A stretch of 62,000 nucleotides of DNA from Zygnema cylindricum (taxonomy: Eukaryota > Streptophyta > Zygnematophyceae > Zygnematales > Zygnemataceae): the NCBI GenBank assembly GCA_037447655.1, contig JBBHKE010000161.1, positions 153,046 to 215,045 of the forward strand, given 5' to 3'. The notes beneath the pieces are model-generated. The model was not told the origin of the DNA, searched no databases, and worked only from the letters and a program-made list of their open reading frames with translations. A program made the position numbers and the translations under genes. Positions 11,371 to 21,336 of the stretch are shown here, piece after piece. Position 1 is the first letter of the stretch; every line of letters begins with the position of its first letter.

Positions 11371-12299
11371 TGTTGAAAATAACTAAAAAGGATTTAATTA
11401 TAAGTATTTTCTAGGTCTAAATAGATGAATAGAAAAGAGAGCGAAAGCAGTCAGCCTCCACCTCTCTCTCTCCATCCCCTATAGTTATTGTAGTCACTGA
11501 AGGAGAGAGAGGGAGTAGTGGAGCCATGGCTGCCTCAACTCCACCTATGTAGTACAAGAGTGACCTAAGTCACTCTCAACAAAAGGTTGAGTCCGGCAGG
11601 ACTCGAACCTCCGACCGGTAGAGCATGGCGTAGCCCTTTTCTCTAACCAGTCTGTCGTAGAAGTTCGCGGGAGTATATAAGGTTCGATAAATATTTAAAC
11701 AGTGTTACGCTAGCTATTCCGATTAACGGAAATACAAACATAAATACATAGAACGAGTTAAATACAGTACGGATATGATTCCGCATGAAACAAATGAATC
11801 AAACATTTGTTTTGACGGTTGAGATCAAATACTAAATTCTATCCAACGGCGCACATCATAGCCGAGATCCCGGAATGGTCACTTTGGCATTTTGTGACGT
11901 GGCATGACCAAGCGCCACGCAGAGAGATAACATTTGGTCGCGGGAATTTCGAGGAACGTACGGACGAGTGAAAAATGGACACGCGCCTGCTTAATGGCCT
12001 TGTCGTACAAAGGCCGTAGAAAAAGTACATCGGCAGTAGTACTCTCTTGTACTATACAATGTTCTGATTGGTTTGTACAGTCAGTAGATAGAGGTTGTGA
12101 GAGGGAGCTAAGACTTAGAAAAATCTGGTAGATGGTCTTCTCTCTCTTTGAGAGTTTGTATATATTGGCATCTTTCCCACCCTATAACTAATCGCTTGGT
12201 TGGGCGTTTTCAAAAGTGGTTGCCATTGAAAGTGGGTTAGTTAAAAACTATTTAGAGGCTTTCTGGATTTTGTAGGCCAATGGAGGACACAAAATTGCA
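11371..12299 (+). repeat. Element B 5' LTR
   Basis: 929 bp, starts TGTTGAAAATAACTAAAAAG and ends AATTGCA. It lacks about 80 bp present in the 3' LTR near 15841-15925. It carries AGCCATGGCT (11522-11531), the antisense tRNA-like module and TGTCGTACAA (12001-12010). Its last bases hold ATGGAGGACACA, an in-frame gag start. Confidence 0.9.
11589..11661 (-). other. tRNA-like module, antisense in B 5' LTR
   Basis: The clearest pol III match in the window. On the minus strand GACTGGTTAGAG resembles the A box of many tRNAs and GGTTCGAGTCC is a perfect B box (11609-11599). The T arm GGAGG-TTCGAGT-CCTGC pairs at 4 of 5 positions. An anticodon-like stem AGGGC/GCTCT encloses TACGCCAT. Acceptor pairing is not evident. 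Confidence 0.65.
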
Positions 12300-12314
12300 G
12301 GTTATGGGCCCATC
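12300..12314 (+). other. Primer-binding site, B
   Basis: GGTTATGGGCCCATC directly follows the LTR (13 of 15 matches to the tRNA-iMet complement) and keeps the in-frame ATG. Gag sequence is cut off by the gap 14 bases later. Confidence 0.75.
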
Positions 12315-12328
12315 CTCTGGGGTGCCCA

Positions 12329-12338
12329 NNNNNNNNNN
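12329..12338. other. Assembly gap (10 N)
   Basis: Ten Ns inside the first gag codons. The sequence beyond is not gag, so the gap probably hides a missing stretch or a wrong join. Confidence 0.95.
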
Positions 12339-13489
12339 TATTCTATTGAGGACGTTCCTTATATTTATCTGGCACCCCGGATCACCAGTAGGTAGCCGAA
12401 TCATAAGTATGTGAACTTTTAACAGAGAAAAAAAAAGAGCGAACCAACAAAATAAAGTTAAAGTCAAAAGAAACCAAATTTATTTTTCTTTTTTTTTATA
12501 AGTTTTTAGTTTCTGTATATAAAAATCTATGTACCACTCTTTAGTGAAGTATGGCTCAATGTGGGCAAACGATGCCCATTATATATAACCCAAAAACGGA
12601 GGAAACAAAAACCAAATACTTAAGTTAGTGTAGTATATCGTGGGCCAAAAATTAGCCAATATGATAAAAACGTCAACCAACAAGCAAATGGTAACTATAA
12701 ATGTAAAGCTAGTTATAGATTTTTGTAGAAATGTATCTAAAAATATATGTCTTTGATTTTTGAATATTTTTTTTTCTTTTTATTTAAACCAAAGAAAACT
12801 GAAATTGAAATAAAACAACCAAGCGAGAAAAAAAAAGAGACAATTTTCAAGTGTATGAATACTAAGCCGATGGATGACCACTAGGCCCCACGGTCTATTT
12901 ATATTCCTTGCAGGAGTTATCTTATCAAGGATAATCTGAATTTATACCTAAATAAAACAAATTGCATAAATAACCAGAAAGACAAACACAAATTGAAAAA
13001 CCAAACTCAAAAGATGCGTAAAGCCAAATAGAAATAAACACACGATCATAAGAAATAAAAACAACAAAACGATAATTCCAACATGAAACTTCCACACTAA
13101 TTAAAGTTCAGCCACAGCCGAGAAAAGAAGTTTGGGTCGTGAGATTGCGGTTGAAATCCACTCAAAAGGACGAGAAAAGTGAAGAGAAACCATGTAGGTC
13201 TTGGCCGAAGCCGTATAGATTAACATGTAAGGCTTTACAAGAGATTCATAATGTAACAGAAACTAGACGCTTCACGCAAAGGCAGAAATTTGTCTCTAAG
13301 CTGTCCGGACAATTTACAAATAAAAAGATGGCAGCAGAAAATCCTCAATACTGAAAACAAATAATTCGTGCAATTGAAAATTGTGTGCACGAAATAATCT
13401 AAAATGAATTAAGTAACAAAAAATACGCGTAGGGAAAACAGGCCAATTTGAGTACAGCGTGCTATGTACGTATTTGCGTCTAGTTTGGA

Positions 13490-13612
13490 TTTAGCCAATA
13501 GGAGGCCGAAATCCTATGCCCTACGTTACAGAATCTATAACCTACGGATTAAAACCCTTCCTATCTACATGTGAACGCGTGAACCTCCAAATGGTTCATG
13601 ACTTAAAATGGT
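13490..13612. repeat. Dispersed repeat, copy 1 (other copy 21538-21657)
   Basis: GCCAATAGGAGGCCGA, AAAACCCTTCC, TACATGTGAACGCGTGAACC and the following bases match, in order and spacing, GCCAATAGGCGGCCAA, AAAACCCTCCC and TACATGTACGCACGAACC near 21542. Similarity about 70 percent by eye. Class unknown. Confidence 0.5.
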
Positions 13613-13780
13613 CCAATCACGTCGCTTCGTCAAAACTATTAGCTGATTTGTATGTCACTTGCGTCGACAGTCCAGATGGGAAGTTACAAAAATTGCATAA
13701 TCTGCGTCGACGGCCGAGATGCTTCTCAACGCAAAATGATTAAAATTTGCTGTCGGCCGGGATTCAAGGGAAAAAAAGTT

Positions 13781-14125
13781 TGTACGGTAGGACCGCAAGA
13801 ACGGTCCACTTTGTGATCGCGGAATTCCGAAAAAGGTAAGTTGTACGGTTTACGTAAAATAACCAAAATAGCCGCCGGCGGAAATCGCGGATGATAGATG
13901 TGGTACGGTTGACGTTAAATATCGCAATTCACGATTGGCAAAAATCAAGGAAAATATATGTCGTACGGTCGAATTCGCCGTCGACAAAGATTACGCGATT
14001 CTGAGTTGTACGGTCAATATTGTCGTCGGTGTATATTACGACCAAAAATAAACATGTACGGTGGACGCGTATGGCGATATAAATATGCACGGTCGACGCG
14101 AACGCAAAGTGTAAGTATGTACGGT
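13781..14125. repeat. Degenerate array with a recurring TACGGT box
   Basis: TACGGT (once CACGGT) recurs at 13783, 13844, 13904, 13964, 14009, 14057, 14088 and 14119. Intervals are 61, 60, 60, 45, 48, 31 and 31 bp, close to multiples of 15. The sequence between boxes is only weakly conserved. Confidence 0.55.
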
Positions 14126-14226
14126 CTTGCAAACCCCAAATATTACACAAATACAAATTAATGTGGCGGCTGCCCGTCCTAACACCTAAAACATAAACAA
14201 ATAAAGTGGTCGACGAGATGCGACAT

Positions 14227-14986
14227 GAGAATGGACTTGAAGAAAGTAAGTGATGGGAGGGTAGAAGGAGGAGTGATAATCTTAGATGATCATATGAGAC
14301 CTAAAAAGAGAGAATTTATGAAGTGTATTCTTTATAGATAGATTGTAGGAAGTTTGATTTACTATATGAACTGTACAAGACCGGACATAGCGCCAGCAGT
14401 AGGAGTTTTAACAATCCCAGGAAGAGAGATTGGGAGGCAGCTAAGAGAGTCATGAGATATATGGTCAAAACTAGAGAGTTATGGTTGCATTTGGGAGGGG
14501 AGCACACTGGTATCACTACTTGGAGTGATGCCAGTTATGGGGATGCACCTATGAGAGGATGCACTTCTGGGTATGTGTTGTATGTGGAGGAAGTGCTTGT
14601 TGTTGGAGCAGCAAGCAACAAAAGGTGGTTGCTCATTCTACTATGGAGGCTAAGTATATGGCCTCTTGTTCCTCTGTGAAAGAATTGATGTGGGTCAAGT
14701 CATTGCTGCAAGAACTGGGGTATATGAAAGAGGGATTGCATGAAGTCTTTTGTGATAGTCAAGCTGCAATTGCAATTTCAGCCAATCCAAAAAATCATTT
14801 CAAAGCTAAACATATGGACATAAGATTGAGCTTGGTAAGAGAAAAATTTTAAAATAAAATTTTAAATCTTGTGTATAGACCAGATGAAGAAATGGTGGCT
14901 GACATGATGACCAAACCTATGCCCTCTCCCAAATAAAAATATTGTAGGGATAAATGTGGGTTGAAAGAAAAATTAAAATTAGAGTA
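14227..14986 (+). pseudogene. Element B RNase H and pol C-terminus, partial
   Basis: Starts abruptly in the region after reverse transcriptase (MDLKKVSDG) and runs through the RNase H domain. Readable motifs are TWSDASYGDAPM (14520-14555), then after a one-base frame change SACCWSSKQQKVVAHSTMEA, CDSQAAIAISANPKNHFKAKHMD and MVADMMTKP. An in-frame stop lies near 14340 and another (AAATAA) just before the end. Gag, protease, integrase and reverse transcriptase are absent from the element. Confidence 0.85.
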
Positions 14987-15000
14987 GAAAATAAGAGGAG
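14987..15000 (+). other. Polypurine tract, B
   Basis: GAAAATAAGAGGAG immediately before the 3' LTR. Confidence 0.8.
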
Positions 15001-16009
15001 TGTTGAAAATAACTAAAAAGATTAAATATAAGTATTTTCTATGTCTAAATAGATAAATAGAAAAGAGAGCGAAAGCAGTTTGCCTCAACCTCTCTCTCTC
15101 TATCCCCCATACTTGTTGTAGTCACCGAAAGAGAGACAGAGAATAGTGGAGCTATGGCTGCCTCAACTCTACCTGTGCAGTACGAGAGTGACCTTAGTCA
15201 CACTCCACAAAAGGTAGAATCCGGCAGGACTCGATCCTCCGACTTGTAGAGCATGGCGTAGCTGTTTGCTCTAACCAATATGTCGTAGAAGTTTGCTAGA
15301 GTATATAGGGTTTGATAAATATTTAAACATTGTTACGCTAGCTATTCCGATTAACGGAAATACAAACATAGATACATAGAACGAGTTGAATATTGTACGG
15401 ATATGATTTCGCACAAAACAAATGAGTCAAACATTTGCTTCGACGGTTGAGATCAAATACTAAATTCTATTCAACGGCGCACATCATCGCCGAGATCTCC
15501 GAATGGTCATTTTGGCATTTTGTGACGTGGCGTGACCTAGCGCCACGTAGAGAGGTAACATTCGGTTGCAGGAATTCCAAGGAACGTAGGGACGAGTAAA
15601 AAAGTGGACACGCGTCCGCTTAATGGCCTTTTAGTACAAAGGCCGTATAAAAACTACATCGGCAGTAGTACTTTCTTCTACTGTACAATGTTTTGATTGG
15701 TTCGTACAGTCAGTAGATAGGGGTTGTGAGAGGGAGCTAGGACTTAGAAAAATCTGGTAGATGGTCTTCTCTCTCTTTGAGAGTTAGTATATATTGGCAT
15801 CTTTGCTACCCTATAACTAATCGCCTAGTTGGGCGTTTTCAAAGATTCTTTTTTCTACAAAATTAGTGGAGTCCATACTACACAAGGGTGCATTCAGATT
15901 GTCAACTTGTTTGCTAGGGTAGCAATGGTTGCCATTGAAAGTGGGTTAGTTAAACAACTATCTAGAGGCTTCCTGAATTCTATAGTCCAATGGAGGACAC
16001 AGAAGTGCA
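15001..16009 (+). repeat. Element B 3' LTR
   Basis: 1009 bp, starts TGTTGAAAATAAC and ends GTGCA. Clearly diverged from the 5' LTR, with AGCTATGGCT in place of the palindrome and TAGTACAA in place of TCGTACAA. An open frame at 15829-16179 is an accident of LTR plus flank. Confidence 0.9.
15218..15290 (-). other. tRNA-like module, antisense in B 3' LTR
   Basis: Counterpart of 11589-11661. The B box is now GGATCGAGTCC, still fitting GWTCRANNC; the D-arm element reads ATTGGTTAGAGC. Confidence 0.55.
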
Positions 16010-16362
16010 CAGTTGCTACCAAATTGGACTTTCCCCCTTCAACAAAAAATCATCCCGTGATACAGATTAGACAATTGAAACCTGAGAATATGCGACCAAC
16101 TGAAAGGGAATTGGAAAAAGATCCCTCAATAACTATAGAACTTGAGGTTCAAAAATGGGGAATATATTGGGTTGGTTAACGGTTTAAGGTCGGCAATACT
16201 ATATTCTGGCAAGTGCATTATCTCGGAAGACAGAAGATGAGGTGACTTTAGAGGTGAAAATTTCTGAGTTTTTGCAAAGTAATTCGAGGAATAGCAATAT
16301 AAAAGTACCACCTTGAGAGTGAAATGTGTTTTAACTAAGGTTAGTTAAAAATAAGGAGGGGA
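16010..16362 (+). pseudogene. Possible Gypsy-type pol scraps and purine tract
   Basis: Two short segments recall Gypsy polyproteins: NHPVIQIRQLKP (like the integrase C-terminus pattern HPVFHVSxLKP) and ASALSRKTEDEV (like the end of RNase H, ADALSRK). Their order is reversed relative to an intact pol, so this would be a rearranged remnant. AAAAATAAGGAGGGGA (16347-16362) looks like a purine tract next to an LTR. Weak evidence. Confidence 0.3.
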
Positions 16363-16622
16363 TGATGTAACAATAATAGGGGATCGTACTTGTTCATAAT
16401 TATGTATTTAAGTGTTACGGATATAAAGTGATAAATTTGATAGACGTCTGCAAAAAATCGCACGATACGTAGTTGTATTTTAAAAGTTATAGCAATTGGT
16501 TTATTTAGGCGACAACGCGAGGTCAAAATAACAAATGAGTGTTCGTTGTAGCGAGTTAAGGATCAAATTAGTAGCGGAATTTCCGGCGTACGTTTGATAA
16601 AGTACTCATAGATGTTTGGTTC
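16363..16622 (+). repeat. Possible Gypsy LTR fragment
   Basis: TGATGTAACAATAATAG follows the purine tract. The block GGCGACAACGCGAGGTCA and what follows recalls plant Tekay/Del-type chromovirus LTRs. It is cut at 16622 by element C. Recognition is from memory of the general pattern only. Confidence 0.3.
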
Positions 16623-17526
16623 TGTTGTTTTGAAAAGTCAGTTTCGTGCGTACGAGACAGTTTGCCCGTAACTGCTAATTGGATTTAATATAGAGGTTTG
16701 AGGGAGCGAACGGATTGATATAATTAAAGTGACGTAAAAGACTCATTGAGTGGTGTGAACAAGCTGTGAAAAATGGACGGCGGATCGCGAAGCAGTTAAG
16801 TCAACGTAGCTGCGGCTATTTGTATGATCCGTACGGACAAGCGCAGCCAGCGCAGCTAGCGCAGCTGCGGATAATATGACTAGGATAGATTTCGAGTAAT
16901 GATGATTGTACGGTAGTGGTAGCTTAGTAGTTGCTTAGTGGTAGCTTGGTTTCTGACATACGAAGAGTGCGGTGTAAATATTCTGTAAAACAGAGGTTTG
17001 TCCTTTTGACTAATTAGTTTATTAGAGTAGATACAGTGCGGCTGGTATGCCTCCGTACTCTGAGTATAACTTGCAGGACTTAGATTATTTTATGTATCGC
17101 AGTCAAGTTAATCAAAGTAATGGCAGACTGTTTTCTGCATCTTTGACCTGTTGGTGTGATCACTCTATTTGGTGCTTTCATATGAAACTTTGTGGAGTTA
17201 TTCTATGATATAGAATCTATATGTGTGTGAATTTTCATTGTATTCCAGTATGTCTGTAAGATTCTGTGAGCAGTCTAAGTGGTTAGTTTGTGAAGCTGTC
17301 AGCTGTTTTTGTGATACTCTGGAGCCTATATCTTCTAGATGCCTTTGGTGGATTTAGCTCTAACTTTGGGAGTTTATAGTGTATATGGTATAATGCCTAT
17401 TGGTGCAGTTTGAGGTGATTCTGTTCAGTTTGGAGTAATCTGTGCTGTCTGAAACACAGCTGGTTTTGAGGTAGTCTGTGGGTGTTTCCGTGAGTAATCC
17501 ATGGCTGAAATAGGCTATGGACAACA
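16623..17526 (+). repeat. Element C 5' LTR
   Basis: 904 bp, starts TGTTGTTTTGAAAAGTCAG and ends ACAACA. It is rich in GCGCAGC and AGCTGC words (16795-16870). It lacks about 60 bp found in the second copy (near 20297-20355). No tRNA-like module seen. Confidence 0.9.
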
Positions 17527-18418
17527 GGTCATGGGCCCACACCCATGGCTACTTATCTTTGATGGATCAAAATATCACTACTGGAAGTGTGCACTCGAGA
17601 GCTACTTCGAGATGATGGAGCTAATGGACGTGGTGGACGGTACCTTGGCCGAAACATCAAATGGATGGAAAAGGAAAAATGATGAGTGTCTAAGGGTTAT
17701 CAAGAACTCCTTGACTGAGGATTTAGTAATGTCATATCTAAGTTTCAAAAAGGCAGCTGAATTATGGAAGTGCTTAGAAAGTATGTATGCAAAGATCTCT
17801 TTATATCATTGGCTTAGCAGTGTTACCAAAATAGTTGAACACAAGTATGTAGGAGGGAGTATGGAGAAACACTGTATTGACTTACAAGTATTATTTGCAG
17901 AAAATGATTTGGCAGGAGGAAACTTTACAGATGCTCAACAAGCTATCTTGTTAATGAGAAGTCTACCTAAAGAATATAAGAGTTCACTAGATTGATTGAC
18001 TTTAATTGATAAAAATGATTGGAGTATAACTGTAGCTAGACGAGTTATTCTAGATGAAGAGGCTAATAGAAAGGTTTTATCAAGTGAAAGGAATATAAAG
18101 GAATCTAAGTCTCAGTTTCAGAAATTTAAAGGTAATAGTGAGTTCGGAGATCGGCCAAAGAATTGTTTTTACTGTAATGATTTAGGACATACCTTCAGGG
18201 TATGTCCATCGTATAAAAGTGCATGTGTTACAGGGAATTTCAGAGATGGATGGGACAACACCCTAGTTCGAACCCCAACAAGAAAGGAATCAAGTGCTTT
18301 CGTGAGTAGGAGACAAGACTCGACAAATGACAAAAGGCATACACCGTGTGTTGACGAATTTATGTATTTACCGACCTTCTGTGTTGCGTGGAATGGAGTA
18401 AAGGAGGAGGTGACATAA
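17501..18418 (+). pseudogene. gag: Element C gag, two in-frame stops
   Basis: The ATG lies 26 bases inside the LTR; the frame crosses the primer site (GQQVMGPHP) into a copia gag: a YHYWKCALESYFEM segment (about residues 27-40), a central helical region, and a zinc knuckle CFYCNDLGHTFRVC (codons at 18166-18207). It stops with TGA at 17993-17995, resumes in the same frame, and stops again with TAA at 18416-18418. The next frame (18425-19222) is also in register, so the ancestral product was one protein of about 570 residues. Stops may be decay; readthrough cannot be excluded. Confidence 0.75.
17527..17541 (+). other. Primer-binding site, C1
   Basis: GGTCATGGGCCCACA directly after the LTR; 13 of 15 matches to the tRNA-iMet anticodon-arm complement. 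It encodes part of QVMGP. Confidence 0.75.
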
Positions 18419-18424
18419 AAGGAT

Positions 18425-19222
18425 TTGGTGTATGTCCCTTTTCCAGACGTCAGATTGGTGAGTAACAAAGAGTTACAAGAGGAAGAGTTGTTTGAAGTAA
18501 GAGAAATTAGAGGAAGTGAAGGTCAGTTGGAAGTGGAAGCCGAAAAATACTTTCACATAAAGACTAATAAACTAAACCCAGTTTTTCTAGAAGGACTGGG
18601 CGAAGATATGAAGAAAAATGGAATTAGGAATGAGGTGTATAATGTGGAAACTGGTGGAAGGAGTTATGTCACCAAAGATAGTGTGGTGAACGACAAAAGA
18701 GAGAAGGACACGATTTCTGTGACCTTATCAAATGGAAAATCTGTGAGTGAAAATTGCTTACAAGAAAGTTTGTTAACTAAAGTAAGAGGAGTTGAAGGAA
18801 GTGATGGACACTTAGAAGCAGAAACTAGAAATAAGGTGTCCGTGAAAATTGGTGAACTAGGAGAAAAACAAAGAAAAATTGTTCAGAAAATTGGAGTGAG
18901 GAAAGAAGTTTGTGGGAGTGAAAAATGTAACAGAAATGCAAAAGTTAAAAGAGTGCAGCTGAAAAGAAGAAGAATCAAAATTAAAATTTCTCAGATGAAT
19001 GAAGTTGATGGAAGTAGCAAATCTATGGAGAAAAACATAAAGGTGAAACAGAAAACCAATATTTTTGACATTAAACGAGTAGAAAATTGTGACAGAAATG
19101 CAAACCTTCAAACAAGACAAAAGATCATGAAGAGAACAAAAAGAAGATGTAATATTCAAAGGATCAAGGGTAGAAGAAAACATGCTCAGAAAGTGATCAA
19201 GATAAGAGAGCGGGAGAAATGA
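18425..19222 (+). CDS. Lys/Glu-rich ORF downstream of C gag
   Basis: 265 codons, in the same frame as the gag and separated from it by one TAA and two codons, where other elements have protease. I recognise no enzyme motif. The N-terminal half is acidic/mixed and the C-terminal 90 residues are strongly basic (RRRIKIK, KRTKRRC, KGRRKH), suggesting nucleic-acid binding. It appears internally duplicated: LQEEELFEVREIRGSEGQLE (about residues 17-36) recurs as LQESLLTKVRGVEGSDGHLE (about 112-131), and GIRNEVYNVE recurs as GVRKEVCGSE. It may be a gag C-terminal domain or a captured sequence. Function unknown. Confidence 0.5.
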   Translation: MVYVPFPDVRLVSNKELQEEELFEVREIRGSEGQLEVEAEKYFHIKTNKLNPVFLEGLGEDMKKNGIRNEVYNVETGGRSYVTKDSVVNDKREKDTISVTLSNGKSVSENCLQESLLTKVRGVEGSDGHLEAETRNKVSVKIGELGEKQRKIVQKIGVRKEVCGSEKCNRNAKVKRVQLKRRRIKIKISQMNEVDGSSKSMEKNIKVKQKTNIFDIKRVENCDRNANLQTRQKIMKRTKRRCNIQRIKGRRKHAQKVIKIREREK

Positions 19223-19874
19223 TTTTCTGGAGGACCTTTTTTTTTAAGAATGTGAATTTAGAGAAATCTTAATTTTGGAGAAACTTATATTACAGGCATG
19301 TCTTATAAAGACAACTTCGTTTGGCATTCGATTTATTTTTGGTAGGATTTTAGATTTGTAATCTTCCTTGTTGAGTTAGTTGAAAAGAAACAAAAAGATT
19401 TATTTATGAATTTTTTGAAGACGAAGGAGGTAGTGGAAGCAATGACTTGTTCAGGAAGGAAAATTTTGAAAGACATGGCAGAGCGCAGCAAAAGCAGTGG
19501 AGAATCATCGAAAGAAGTTCGCGTCGGGAACAGCGACACAGCATAGCGGCGCAGCGAAAGGAGTGGTGGTGTATGACACTTACACGCTGATTATTCTATT
19601 CCAGGTGCACGCAACTAAATCTTCAGGGGTTATGCATTTATGGCGTAAGGGGAGCTATTACAGGACACTATTTGCAAGAAGGCAGCAAGCGAATGGGAAT
19701 TGGCAGAGGGCAGCAGAAGCAATGGCGACGTCGGCAAAGCAGTGGTGATGTGTTGTTTTTGCTCAAATTCTTGTATGACGAACAGTGGAGGTTGATACAA
19801 AATTTTAAATATTAAAATATTTTTTTTGTTTATCCATTAGAGTGGAAATATTTGCATACAACATAGACTACTGA
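19223..19874. other. Non-coding 3' interior of element C
   Basis: AT-rich DNA with scattered GCGCAGC-like words (about 19480-19740). No pol homology. Confidence 0.5.
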
Positions 19875-20125
19875 GTCTAAAGCTTTAGGGGAGTGTAGAA
19901 TTTAAAAGCTTTAGTCTCAGTAGATGAGGCTATGAGGAGGAAATTAAGGGTGAAAAAGAGAAGCAGCTCGGACTGCGATGTCCAACTAGCGCAGCGTAGC
20001 AGCATAGCAGTACACGCTGCACTTTGTATTCATATTGCGCTGCGTTGTCAAACTAGCGCAGCGTAGCAACATAGCATTACACGCTGCATATTTTCTGGGT
20101 GCACGAAACTAAATTTTCGGGGGAG
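19875..20125 (+). repeat. Second purine tract plus LTR-start fragment inside C
   Basis: GTCTAAAGCTTTAGGGGAG then TGTAGAATTTAAAAGC and GAGGCTATGAGGAGG closely parallel the 3' end of element F (37162-37230: purine tract, TGTTGAATTTGG, GAGCTATGAGGAGG). Element C therefore carries the start of an F-type LTR upstream of its own purine tract (20111-20125) and LTR. Confidence 0.6.
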
Positions 20126-21086
20126 TGTTGTTTTGAAAAGTCAGTTTCGTGCGTACGAGACAGTTTGCCCGTAACTGCTAATTGGATTTAATATGGAGGT
20201 TTGAATAGATTCACGGATTGGGGGAGCAAACGGATTGATATAATTGAGTGGTGTGAACAAGCTGTGACAAATGGACGGCGGATCGCGAAGCGATCCGATG
20301 TAAAATAAACGGAATGTTGGAATAAGCGCCGCCGGTACGGCGCAGCTGCGACGCAGTTAAGTCAACGTAGCTGCGGCTATTTGTATGATCCCTACGGACA
20401 AGCGAAGCCAGCGCAGCTAGCGCAGCTGCGGATAATATGACTAGGATAGATTTGGAGTAATGATGATTGTACGGTAGTGGTAGCTTAGTAGTTGCTTAGT
20501 GGTAGCTTGGTTTTTGACATACGAAGAGTGCGGTGTAAATATTCTGTAAAACAAAGGTTTGTCCTTTTGACTAATTATTTTATTAGAGTAGATACAGTAC
20601 GGATGGTATGCCTCCGTACTCTGAGTATAACTTGCAGGACTTAGATTATTTTATGCATCGCAGTCAAGTTTATCAAAGCAATGGCAGACTGTTTTCTGCA
20701 TCTTTGACCTGTTGGTGTGATCACTCTGTTTGGTGCTTTCATGTGAAACTTTGTGGAGTTATTCTATGATATAGAATCTATATGTGTGTGAAGTTTCATT
20801 GTATTCCAGTATCTCTGTAAGATTCTGTGAGCAGTCTAAGTGGTTAGTTTGTGAAGCTGTCAGCTGTTTTTGTGAAACTCTGGAGCCTATATCTTCTAGA
20901 TGCCTTGGTGGATTTAGCTGTAACTTTGGGAGTTTATAGTGTATATGGTATACTGCTTATTGGTGCAGTTTGAGGTGATTCTGTTCAGTTTGGAGTAATC
21001 TGTGCTGTCTGAAACACAGCTGTTTTTGAGGTAGTCTGTGGGTGTTTCCGTGAGTAATCCATGGCTGAAATAGGCTATGGACAACA
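20126..21086 (+). repeat. Element C shared middle LTR
   Basis: 961 bp, serving as the 3' LTR of C1 and the 5' LTR of C2. Starts TGTTGTTTTG and ends ACAACA. It contains an extra GCGAAGCGATCC...GGCGCAGC block relative to the 5' LTR. Confidence 0.9.
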
Positions 21087-21336
21087 GGTTATGGGCCCAC
21101 ACCCATGGCTACCTATCTTTGATGGATCAAAATATCACTACTGGAAGTGTGCACTCGAGAGCTACTTCGAGATGATGGAGCTAATGGACGTGGTGGACGG
21201 TACCTTGGCCGAAACATCAAATGGATGGAAAAGGAAAAATCATGAGTGTCTAAGGGTTATCAAGAACTCCTTGACTGAGGATTTAGTAATGTCACATCTA
21301 AGTTTCAAAAAGGCAGCTGAATTATGGAAGTGCTTA
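21061..21336 (+). pseudogene. gag: Element C2 gag fragment
   Basis: The first 92 codons are nearly identical to the C1 gag (17501-17776). Homology ends abruptly after ELWKCLD near 21338 and unrelated sequence follows, so C2 has no zinc knuckle and no 3' LTR. The open frame continuing to 21465 is not gag. Confidence 0.8.
21087..21101 (+). other. Primer-binding site, C2
   Basis: GGTTATGGGCCCACA; 14 of 15 matches to the tRNA-iMet complement. Confidence 0.75.

Larger units (their letters stand above)
12339..14226. other. Non-copia DNA inside element B
   Basis: No copia homology. It includes AT-rich DNA, a repeat shared with the region near 21540 and a degenerate TACGGT array. No gene supported; the small frames at 13139-13354 and 13516-13743 have no recognisable motif. 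Confidence 0.5.
11371..16009 (+). mobile_element. Ty1/copia element B, internally deleted or misjoined
   Basis: Two related LTRs bound an interior that has the primer site, then 10 Ns, about 1.9 kb of unrelated DNA, and only the last 0.75 kb of pol. The flanks (CATAT before, CAGTT after) are not duplicated. Either one element suffered deletion and insertion, or the assembly joined ends of two different copies at the gap. Confidence 0.75.
16623..21086 (+). mobile_element. Copia-derived element C1, gag-only, non-autonomous
   Basis: Two similar LTRs (16623-17526 and 20126-21086) flank 2.6 kb that encodes a gag with zinc knuckle and a lysine/glutamate-rich extension, but no protease, integrase, reverse transcriptase or RNase H. 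The LTRs differ by a few indels and about 2 percent substitutions, so the copy is rather young. The right LTR is followed again by primer site and gag (C2), giving an LTR-gag-LTR-gag array as produced by unequal LTR recombination or tandem insertion. Confidence 0.8.

Noticed and set aside
15829-16179. 116-codon frame as a gene
   Set aside because: Most of it is the end of the element B LTR; only the tail past 16010 is possibly Gypsy-derived.
16010-16622. Confident Gypsy element call
   Set aside because: Only short, reordered motif resemblances and an LTR-like start; kept as low-confidence remnants.
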